NCBI GenBank assembly: GCA_023151145.1
Contig: JAKLJM010000022.1
Location: forward strand, 1 to 13,403
Direction of reading: 5' to 3'
Origin: Bacteriovoracaceae bacterium
GTDB lineage: Bacteria > Bdellovibrionota > Bacteriovoracia > Bacteriovoracales > Bacteriovoracaceae
Length of the DNA stretch: 13,403 nt
Notes under the pieces: generated by a model
Database searches by the model: none
What the model was told of the DNA's origin: nothing
Seen by the model: only the letters and a program-made list of their open reading frames with translations
Translations under genes and position numbers: made by a program
Shown: positions 1-5,749 of the stretch, piece by piece
How the letters are laid out: every line of letters begins with the position of its first letter
Numbering within the stretch: the first letter of the stretch is position 1

Positions 1-201
1 GAATCAATGTCAGGAACTTCAATGGCAACACCAACAACCGTTGGAGTTTTAGCAGAAATTTTATCTCATCATCCAGAATTATCGCCAATTGAATTAAAAA
101 ATGCCATCATGACCAATGTGACGAAAGTCGCTAAATTTAAAAATAAAATGATATCAGAAGGACGTGTGGATTTATTGAATACACTTGATGCCCTTAAATA
201 A
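1..201 (+). CDS. Subtilisin-like serine protease (S8 family), C-terminal fragment
   Basis: The gene enters from the left edge and only its last 66 codons are visible, in the frame starting at base 1. The fragment opens with SMSGTSMATP, the signature around the catalytic serine of subtilases; the nucleophile is the Ser codon at 19-21. It is followed by the helix that packs behind the active site and by the typical LSPIELKNAIM segment. The catalytic Asp and His and any signal peptide lie outside the window. The protein ends soon after the catalytic domain, so there is no long C-terminal extension. Such enzymes are usually secreted proteases; export is inferred from the family. DUF1653 starts 16 bp downstream, so the two are probably co-transcribed. 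Confidence 0.9.
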   Translation, partial: ESMSGTSMATPTTVGVLAEILSHHPELSPIELKNAIMTNVTKVAKFKNKMISEGRVDLLNTLDALK

Positions 202-217
202 CTGAGGTCAATTAAAG

Positions 218-451
218 ATGAAACTTGGAATATATCGCCATTACAAGGGAAAAAACTATAAAGTGATTGGACTTTGCCATCATTCTGAAACCCTGGAAGA
301 AATGGTTCTATATGAAGCTTTGTATGAAAATGAAATCGGTCATCTTTGGGTGAGACCCAAAAAAATGTTTGAAGAAAAAATAGAAGTTCAAGGTAAACTC
401 ATTGATCGATTCGAATATATTGGAAATCAAAAAGGTAATGAGCGTCTATAA
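218..451 (+). CDS. DUF1653 family small protein
   Basis: A 77-residue soluble protein that matches the DUF1653 pattern along its whole length: GIYRHYKGKNYKVIG near the N-terminus, HSETLEEMVLYEALY in the middle, then LWVRPKKMF and a closing RFEYI. The family is a compact beta-rich domain without an established biochemical function. A GAGG sequence at 204-207 lies about 10 nt before the ATG, slightly long for a ribosome binding site. The 16 bp gap from the protease suggests co-transcription. Its TAA stop (449-451) is exactly the loop of a terminator hairpin. Confidence 0.88.
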   Translation: MKLGIYRHYKGKNYKVIGLCHHSETLEEMVLYEALYENEIGHLWVRPKKMFEEKIEVQGKLIDRFEYIGNQKGNERL

Positions 452-470
452 TAGACGCTCTTATTTTTTC
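440..470 (+). terminator. Rho-independent terminator with the stop codon in its loop
   Basis: A perfect 9 bp stem, GAGCGTCTA (440-448) and TAGACGCTC (452-460), encloses a 3-nt loop TAA that is the stop codon of the DUF1653 gene. It is followed by TTATTTTTT, giving a good terminator on the plus strand. On the minus strand the same stem follows directly after the nuclease stop codon (461-463), with a weaker T run (CCTTTTTG) a few bases further on. It may therefore serve both convergent genes. Confidence 0.85.
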
Positions 471-925
471 GAGGCAATTCCACGATTACACCAATTTTTT
501 TGATTTTTTGTTCCACCATGATACTCATAAGCTAAGTCATTTTTGAGTAATATCTCTTTTAAGTCTCGGCCATCGACTTTTACATCTGCCAAAATTCTAA
601 AATATTTATCTTTTTCAACATTAGTGAGATCAATCCTTTTGGCATTTTTAAGAATATTTTCTACTAAATTCCTAGCAATTCGAGAGGCTTCTTTTTCACA
701 AGGTTGCTTCCCTTTTACTTCGGGAGCGTCAATACCAGAAACCCGAACACTAATTTTTTCACCGATTAGAGGATGAACTCCCGGAATATTTACCGTAATC
801 GTATCAGCATCATAGTTTTTAACAAATTTTACACATTGAAATTCGTTAACACTGTGTTGGCAGTTAGCATTGGCCATGACGGCCGATGAAACAAAGAGAT
901 AAAGAGCAAGCATTAATATTTTCAA
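461..925 (-). CDS. Secreted thermonuclease (staphylococcal nuclease / SNase fold)
   Basis: A 154-residue exported nuclease. Residues 1-20 form a Sec signal peptide, probably cut after AMANA. The SNase core is complete: D39-A-D41-T (D41 equals Asp21 of staphylococcal nuclease), R61 and E69 in RVSGIDAPE (equal to Arg35 and Glu43, with the same spacing), and R110 in KYFRILADV (equal to Arg87). The family hydrolyses DNA and RNA with Ca2+. Four cysteines (22, 31, 76, 146) in the mature part could form disulfides in the periplasm or outside the cell. The start is TTG at 925, preceded by AAGGA with about 6 nt spacing; the ATG at codon 5 is the alternative but would remove the basic n-region. Upstream lies the divergent methyltransferase gene. 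Confidence 0.9.
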   Translation of the reverse strand: MKILMLALYLFVSSAVMANANCQHSVNEFQCVKFVKNYDADTITVNIPGVHPLIGEKISVRVSGIDAPEVKGKQPCEKEASRIARNLVENILKNAKRIDLTNVEKDKYFRILADVKVDGRDLKEILLKNDLAYEYHGGTKNQKNWCNRGIASKK

Positions 926-957
926 CCATCATCCTTGAGTTAAAATTAAATAATGTA

Positions 958-970
958 AGTAATATTTACT
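958..970. promoter_or_regulatory. Small dyad in the divergent nuclease/methyltransferase intergenic region
   Basis: AGTAA-TAT-TTACT, a 5-3-5 perfect dyad in an AT-rich stretch between the divergent genes at 925 and 1070. It could be an operator or part of a promoter. AT-rich dyads of this size arise easily by chance. Confidence 0.25.
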
Positions 971-1069
971 ATTTAAACTTAAAGCTTCTCAATCTGTCTA
1001 GCCCCCGTCTATATGCTATTCCCATCAGAGCATGTTAGCCTTATATCAGATTTTAACCAGGACAAATTC

Positions 1070-2173
1070 ATGGAATCAAGTATCACGATCGACAAGAAAA
1101 ATTCCCTTGTAAAAGAATATCTCTTCAAAAAAGTGACTTACTTGATTGAAAATGGCATCGCACCTGATGTCTTCACTCGGTTCTGTATTCGCCAACTCCT
1201 CAAAGAAAGATTAAATGAATTAGATCTCCTCACTAAAGATAAAGGTCTCGAGGCTTACGTCCAATCATACGCTCAATTTTTATCAAACTCTCCGTTGGCC
1301 ATTATGACTGCTGAAGCTAACGAACAACACTATGAAGTTCCTACGGAATTTTATCATTTGAGTCTTGGTACTCATAAAAAATACAGTTCTTGCTTTTGGG
1401 ACGAAACGACTCACGACTTAACTGCTGCTGAACAAAAGGCATTGGATATCTCGATTGAACACGCAGAGATTAAAGATGGAATGAGTGTATTAGAATTTGG
1501 CTGTGGATGGGGCTCATTATCGCTAGAACTCGCCAAAAGATTCCCACAATCAAAAATCACTTCAGTCTCAAACTCCAGAACACAAAAAGAATATATTGAT
1601 CATCAAGCAAAGATCAGAGGTCTAAACAATTTAACTGTTCTTACCAGAGACCTAGGAAAAAAAGAAAATTACGATTTCCAAGGACAAACATTTGATCGCA
1701 TGATGAGTATTGAAATGATGGAACATATTCGTAATTACGATTTATTCTTTAAAGAAACATCAAAGCTTTTAAAAGAAGATGGGAAGTTTTTCGTCCATAT
1801 TTTCACTCATCGTTCAACTCCTTACACCTATGAAATAGAGGGTGAAGATAATTGGATGGGAAGATATTTCTTCTCAGGTGGACAGATGCCTTCAAGAGAT
1901 TTGTTTAAACAATTTGCTAGTCACCTACAAGTGACAAATCAATGGCAGTGGAATGGTAGACATTACCAAAGAACCTTAGAAGAATGGCTACTTAAACTAG
2001 ATCAAAATAAAGAATACGTTCATTCACTCTTTGCCAAAACTTATGGTGATGACAAAGCCAATCTTTGGGTCAATCGTTGGCGTATTTTTTATATGGCGTG
2101 CGCTGAGCTATTTGGTTACGACCAAGGTGAAACTTGGGGAGTTACTCATTATCTTTTAGAGAAAAAGAAATAA
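1070..2173 (+). CDS. SAM-dependent methyltransferase, cyclopropane-fatty-acid synthase / CNMT-like
   Basis: A class I SAM methyltransferase of 367 residues in the Cfa/CmaS superfamily, closest in character to its coclaurine N-methyltransferase-like branch. Motif I is VLEFGCGWGSLS (about residues 140-152), followed by ITSVSNSRTQKEYI, typical of Cfa enzymes. Family-conserved positions are present: C108 in SSCFWDE, E218 and H219 in SIEMMEH, H243 in FVHIFTH, and a C-terminal WGVTHYLLEK seen in CNMT-like members. Cfa enzymes methylate an acyl-chain double bond in membrane phospholipid. ATG at 1070 is chosen because AGGA lies 7 nt before it; the in-frame ATG at 1013 has no ribosome binding site and sits in promoter-like sequence. 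The DUF1295 gene starts 12 nt after the stop, so the pair forms an operon. The substrate is inferred to be unsaturated lipid; it could be another molecule. Confidence 0.88.
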   Translation: MESSITIDKKNSLVKEYLFKKVTYLIENGIAPDVFTRFCIRQLLKERLNELDLLTKDKGLEAYVQSYAQFLSNSPLAIMTAEANEQHYEVPTEFYHLSLGTHKKYSSCFWDETTHDLTAAEQKALDISIEHAEIKDGMSVLEFGCGWGSLSLELAKRFPQSKITSVSNSRTQKEYIDHQAKIRGLNNLTVLTRDLGKKENYDFQGQTFDRMMSIEMMEHIRNYDLFFKETSKLLKEDGKFFVHIFTHRSTPYTYEIEGEDNWMGRYFFSGGQMPSRDLFKQFASHLQVTNQWQWNGRHYQRTLEEWLLKLDQNKEYVHSLFAKTYGDDKANLWVNRWRIFYMACAELFGYDQGETWGVTHYLLEKKK

Positions 2174-2185
2174 GAGGAAAGTGTT

Positions 2186-2971
2186 ATGGCCGTCTCATCT
2201 TTATTTTTAATGGGATTACTCATTATCGTCTTTTTAATGTTTTTAACTTGGTTACTATCAGTTAAAGTTGAAAACTTTGGAATTGTCGATGCCACTTGGT
2301 CATTTAGTTTTCTGGTTCAAGCGATTTTATTCTTTTTTATGGCCGATGGTTATGGACCACGAAAATGGCTATTATTAATTACCGTGGGACTTTGGAGCGT
2401 TAGATTAGGGTATTATCTAACCAAAAGAATCTATGCTCACCATCCACAGGAAGACACTCGCTATATTGCTTTACGTGAAGAATATGGATCGAATTATCGT
2501 TTTAGATTTTATATCTTTTTTATGCTTCAAGCATTTTCAGTCTCTCTTCTCACCTTGCCTTTTATTTTTGCCTTCACTGACAAAACTCCCACCATTCATT
2601 ATTTGGAATATTTAGGAGTCGTAGTTTGGGCGTTGGCCTTATGGGGAGAATCTATCGCTGATAAGCAGCTTAATGCTTTTAAAACAAATCCCATCAATAG
2701 AGGAAAAACATGCGATGTCGGACTATGGAAATATTCACGCCATCCCAATTATTTTTTTGAAAGTGTTATTTGGTGGGGTTATTACTTAATATTTTTAGGT
2801 GCTGGCAATATCTATTGGGGAATCTATTCTCCCCTAATTATTCTTTTTATTTTATTAAAAGTAACCGGAGTTCCTCCCTCTGAAGCACAAGCATTAAAGT
2901 CGCGCGGAGATGAGTATCGAAGATATCAGGAAACCACGTCAGTGTTCGTGCCGTGGTTTCCTAAAAAATAG
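2186..2971 (+). CDS. DUF1295 membrane protein (steroid 5-alpha-reductase / ICMT-like)
   Basis: A 261-residue polytopic membrane protein with hydrophobic segments at about 5-25, 36-53, 60-78, 107-130, 140-156 and 195-225. It carries the DUF1295 hallmarks: EDTRYIALREEYG (about 89-101), KYSRHPNYFFE (about 182-192), and a C-terminal GDEYRRYQETTS-VPWFPK. The fold is shared with steroid 5-alpha-reductases and isoprenylcysteine methyltransferases, where the RHPNY region contributes to cofactor binding. The GAGGAAAG ribosome binding site overlaps the preceding gene's stop region. Genes of this family often neighbour Cfa-like methyltransferases, which points to a joint step such as reduction of a methylated acyl intermediate. 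The exact reaction is unknown. Confidence 0.87.
   Translation: MAVSSLFLMGLLIIVFLMFLTWLLSVKVENFGIVDATWSFSFLVQAILFFFMADGYGPRKWLLLITVGLWSVRLGYYLTKRIYAHHPQEDTRYIALREEYGSNYRFRFYIFFMLQAFSVSLLTLPFIFAFTDKTPTIHYLEYLGVVVWALALWGESIADKQLNAFKTNPINRGKTCDVGLWKYSRHPNYFFESVIWWGYYLIFLGAGNIYWGIYSPLIILFILLKVTGVPPSEAQALKSRGDEYRRYQETTSVFVPWFPKK
2928..2962. repeat. 11-bp inverted repeat over the 3' end of the DUF1295 gene
   Basis: AGGAAACCACG (2928-2938) and CGTGGTTTCCT (2952-2962) form a perfect 11 bp stem with a 13-nt loop. It lies inside the last codons of DUF1295, just before the stop. Neither strand has a T run directly after the stem (plus strand continues AAAAAATAG; minus strand GATATC), so it is not a classical terminator. 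It could still protect mRNA ends or separate two convergent genes whose stops are only 3 bp apart. Confidence 0.6.
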
Positions 2972-2974
2972 AGC

Positions 2975-4603
2975 TTATTTCCAAAATAACTGAATTAAAT
3001 CCATACAGGCCATGTCACTTTTCTCAGTGATTTCGGCCTCTGCTTTTGGAGTACTCATTCCTAAAAGTTTTTTAAAAAAACCAAAAAATGATCCCGATGG
3101 TTTTTGAACTGTTTGAACGGCTCCAGTCGGTGCTCCCATAACGGGTTTAAAATATTTTTCTGAATTCACGACTATACGATCATAAGTTGCTTTAGCTTTT
3201 TCTTTTCCAACTTCACGAGATAATCTTTCCATGGCTTGTTCTTTTAAAAAATTCTGCGTTTCTTTACCACTATGAAGGTTAACATCCCAAACTGATGCCA
3301 AATCATCCGGAAATGTTACGACAGGTAAAAGAAACTCAACCTCTGAAGCATATCTAGAAGTATAGTTAAAATAAATCATTCTAGGGTCAATAAAATATGC
3401 CGTTGTCCGAGTGCTCCCAAAACTTTTTGCTACATGAAATTTTGGAGTAAATGATAAAAATGGACTTCCCTTAGGTTCAATTGAATGTTTCACAAACATA
3501 TTAGTAATGCGAGAAGCTCTAGTAAATTCACTTGACCCAGAACTATCCGTCCCCATAAATTTTTCATACATTGCGGTAAGGGAGCGAAGTCTTCTGTTCC
3601 ATGTCCCTTGATTTTTAGTCATCATTGTAGACATTAAAAACATTTTTTGATCTCTAATCGCTTCTTCTCTCGTTAACTCTTTACCACCATCAATGGCCAC
3701 TTGAACGATATCATCATCAATACCACGATAAATTAAAATTCGATCTTCTAAATTTACAGGTTCGGCCATAATTTTTAAATGATTCTCCCAAAACATTTTC
3801 TCAAAAGGTGGCATTTGTTCCCACGGTAAATATTTTTTCAATAATTCGGTGGCACCTTTACGATCATTTTTTGCCACTAAAGCACGGAACTGTTCATCAT
3901 CATTTGCTTTATCAAGCGCATCCATGACAGCTTTTCTGGCCGTTTCTTGTGTTTTAATTTTTTTATTATAAATTCTTTCTGCATCATCGAACTTATCATT
4001 GACCTCTGTCCATTGCTTAAGCTCTTCACTACTTCTTGCTTGAAAGCCCACTTCATCATCATTGTAATTTATCGTCATACTTTGATCATAAACAGCTTTT
4101 CTAACCTTCGCTAAAACCTGTAGGGATTGAAAATCGTTTTGAGAAGCATTGAAAAAAACTTCAAAGATTGAAAAAGTACTTGTGAATTTCATTTGAGTCA
4201 TCAACTTCATGAAGCGTGCAACTTCTTGATAGGCATCTAAGTCATTTACAGCTTTTTTAGAATACATGATTTTTATTTTATAATTTTGGTTTTCAATAAC
4301 TGGTACTAATTTAAAGGCTTCATCGTTGGACATTTTTACGTCTTCGACCATTTCAAAAACAATACCTTTATATTCAGCAGTTTCATTTTTTAAAAGTTTG
4401 ATAACGTCTGTACCTGATTTTATATTACTTGAAGCTTTAAACGTAAAAAGCTCTTGTACACTCATCGGCGCAACAACTTCGTTTGCAACAGCTCTTGAAA
4501 TACTTTCATTTACAAAAATATTTTGATGTGAACATGAAGTTGTTAAAGTCGCAGTGAGAATCGAGAAGGAAAGAGTCGCTGATAATAAAAAATGTTTTCT
4601 CAT
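2975..4603 (-). CDS. Large putative lipoprotein with ADP-ribosyltransferase-like (R-S-ExE) domain
   Basis: A 542-residue protein counted from the ATG at 4603. TGGGA lies about 6 nt before that ATG, while the in-frame TTG at 4618 has no ribosome binding site. The N-terminus, MRKHFLLSATLSFSIL, ends in LTTSC, so C24 is a possible but weak lipobox; otherwise it is a Sec signal. Residues 30-280 are mostly helical, charged and unrecognised. The part after that has the three ADP-ribosyltransferase marks in order: an arginine in LIYRGI (R293), an STS-like SPFLSFTPKFHVAKSFG (about 380-396), and SEVEFLLP with E421-V-E423 as ExE. This pattern is that of arginine-specific mono-ADP-ribosyltransferases. 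A linker and a Cys-containing tail (DMACMD) follow. A short hydrophobic FFGFFKKLLG lies near the C-terminus. The activity is predicted from motifs only; the target is unknown. Confidence 0.7.
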   Translation of the reverse strand: MRKHFLLSATLSFSILTATLTTSCSHQNIFVNESISRAVANEVVAPMSVQELFTFKASSNIKSGTDVIKLLKNETAEYKGIVFEMVEDVKMSNDEAFKLVPVIENQNYKIKIMYSKKAVNDLDAYQEVARFMKLMTQMKFTSTFSIFEVFFNASQNDFQSLQVLAKVRKAVYDQSMTINYNDDEVGFQARSSEELKQWTEVNDKFDDAERIYNKKIKTQETARKAVMDALDKANDDEQFRALVAKNDRKGATELLKKYLPWEQMPPFEKMFWENHLKIMAEPVNLEDRILIYRGIDDDIVQVAIDGGKELTREEAIRDQKMFLMSTMMTKNQGTWNRRLRSLTAMYEKFMGTDSSGSSEFTRASRITNMFVKHSIEPKGSPFLSFTPKFHVAKSFGSTRTTAYFIDPRMIYFNYTSRYASEVEFLLPVVTFPDDLASVWDVNLHSGKETQNFLKEQAMERLSREVGKEKAKATYDRIVVNSEKYFKPVMGAPTGAVQTVQKPSGSFFGFFKKLLGMSTPKAEAEITEKSDMACMDLIQLFWK

Positions 4604-4676
4604 ATTTTTCCCAGTCAAAAAGGTTCAATCATTAACACTTAAACTTTTCGACTAATTTATAAAAAATATAAGCAAC

Positions 4677-5339
4677 TTATTGGCGACTAAAAGACTCGGT
4701 TTCTATCGTAAATTTAACGAGTTCGGCATTTTTTAATCGTTTGGGACTACGTTCAATACCTAACACATTTAATCCATAAGCATTTCCGACTGCCAAGAGA
4801 CTTCCCATACCACAAAAAGGATTTACTAAAGTGTGTGAGCCAACTTTTTCTTTAATAAATTTGGCCATCATCATGGCTCCCTTTGCCCCCATCCCTCTTT
4901 CCCAAAGTTTTTCACCCATTTGGGGTAAAATATCGGCCGTCGAATCTTTTGGATCTAAAGTGAAATTTTGAGAGAAGGCTAAAATGTGGGTATAGCTTGG
5001 ACGACCAAATGTCGTCATCCCTGGTGGAACCCGACAAATCATTTTATGCCAAAGTAACGAATGTCCTTTTGCTTCAGCCGCTTTTTGAACCAGAAATCCT
5101 TTATCTATCCAACGTCCGTCAACCTTGATATCAGATTGGTAAAAAATGGTAACGTCATTTATGGGCGTCGCTAAAAGAATTTTTTCTGCCATTTCAGTAA
5201 ATATTTCTTTATATTCGTCTAAGGTAGTATTAGAAAACTCCGAAAAATCTGGCATTGAAGCCACGACAGATGTACCATTTTCCAAAGGATTTTGCTTTAA
5301 CCACTCAAACACGTCATCACAATAGAGTTCTCTTTTCAT
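4677..5339 (-). CDS. Putative SAM-dependent methyltransferase, circularly permuted (beta-class DNA methylase-like)
   Basis: A 220-residue soluble protein. The C-terminal half has VNPFCGMGSLLAVG (172-185) followed by LGIERSPKRLKNA (193-205), the SAM-binding motif and following acidic strand as found in N4/N6 DNA methyltransferases of the DPF-C-GSGT type. Upstream, at the place of the catalytic S/DPPY motif, it has ASMPDFSE (27-34), with the PPY aromatic replaced. That order, catalytic motif before the SAM motif, is the beta-class permutation. No target-recognition domain is visible and no restriction gene is nearby, so it may act on RNA or a protein rather than DNA. The ATG at 5339 has AGGAAA 7 nt upstream, within the loop of an inverted repeat. 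Confidence 0.7.
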   Translation of the reverse strand: MKRELYCDDVFEWLKQNPLENGTSVVASMPDFSEFSNTTLDEYKEIFTEMAEKILLATPINDVTIFYQSDIKVDGRWIDKGFLVQKAAEAKGHSLLWHKMICRVPPGMTTFGRPSYTHILAFSQNFTLDPKDSTADILPQMGEKLWERGMGAKGAMMMAKFIKEKVGSHTLVNPFCGMGSLLAVGNAYGLNVLGIERSPKRLKNAELVKFTIETESFSRQ

Positions 5340-5359
5340 TCTAATTTCCTAATGAAAAG
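5332..5359. promoter_or_regulatory. 9-bp inverted repeat over the start region of the divergent pair
   Basis: CTTTTCATT (5332-5340) and AATGAAAAG (5351-5359) are perfect inverse copies 10 bp apart. On the minus strand the left arm includes the methyltransferase ATG, and the 10-nt spacer holds its AGGAAA ribosome binding site. The region between the two divergent genes is only 32 bp, so this dyad could be a shared operator or an mRNA hairpin that controls translation. Confidence 0.5.
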
Positions 5360-5371
5360 TAGCGAGGGAAA

Positions 5372-5725
5372 ATGAAAAAATTTATAAAAGATCTCACTAC
5401 ATTTTTAAGTAATACCGCAAATGATGAGCGAATACCAGAACGCGATAAAAAAACCTTACTCATTCTGATTGCTCTCATCATATCTCCCATTGATATCATC
5501 CCCGATTGGATACCTTTCATCGGTGTGATTGATGACTTTATTTTAATTGCGATTGTTTTAGATTATTTTTTCGATGTACTCGATCAGAATATACTTTTAA
5601 GCCATTATCCTTGGGGAATGAAAAGCTTTGCTCGACTTAGAAAAATCTCAAGAGTCACTTCGTTTTTCGTTCCATCACTGATCAAAAACCATATCTGGAA
5701 ATATGTCAAAGATCCTTATCGCTAA
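5372..5725 (+). CDS. DUF1232 (YkvA-like) membrane protein
   Basis: A 117-residue protein with the DUF1232 core LIALIISPIDIIPDWIPF-IGVIDD (about residues 31-55), including the invariant SP-D-IPD and IDD motifs. The core runs into a second hydrophobic stretch, FILIAIVLDYFFDVL. The family occurs widely as small membrane-associated proteins without a defined activity. The start is supported by GAGGGAAA just before the ATG. The remainder is basic and ends at a long hairpin shared with the convergent kup gene. Confidence 0.88.
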   Translation: MKKFIKDLTTFLSNTANDERIPERDKKTLLILIALIISPIDIIPDWIPFIGVIDDFILIAIVLDYFFDVLDQNILLSHYPWGMKSFARLRKISRVTSFFVPSLIKNHIWKYVKDPYR

Positions 5726-5739
5726 GAATCTTTGACATA
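5702..5739. terminator. Long hairpin between convergent genes, weak T tracts
   Basis: TATGTCAAAGAT (5702-5713) pairs with ATCTTTGACATA (5728-5739). After one mismatch the pairing continues for four more bases around the tetraloop TCGC. It begins within the last codons of the DUF1232 gene and lies 10 bp from the kup stop. The flanks are only moderately T-rich (AAAATCTCTTTT on the plus strand, ATTTCC on the minus). A bidirectional terminator or a transcript-end stabiliser is the likely role. Confidence 0.65.
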
Positions 5740-5749
5740 AAAATCTCTT

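Noticed and set aside
543..776. 77-codon plus-strand frame opposite the nuclease
   Set aside because: Antisense to a complete SNase gene with all catalytic residues; no ribosome binding site or family resemblance.
1013..1069. N-terminal extension of the methyltransferase from ATG 1013
   Set aside because: No ribosome binding site before 1013, while AGGA precedes ATG 1070 at the right distance, and the extension is not typical of the family.
4604..4618. TTG start at 4618 for the ART-like protein
   Set aside because: No ribosome binding site before it; ATG 4603 has TGGGA upstream and begins with a proper signal peptide n-region.
5352..5375. Seven-codon leader peptide before DUF1232
   Set aside because: The ATGA overlap is suggestive, but there is no ribosome binding site or attenuation-like content.
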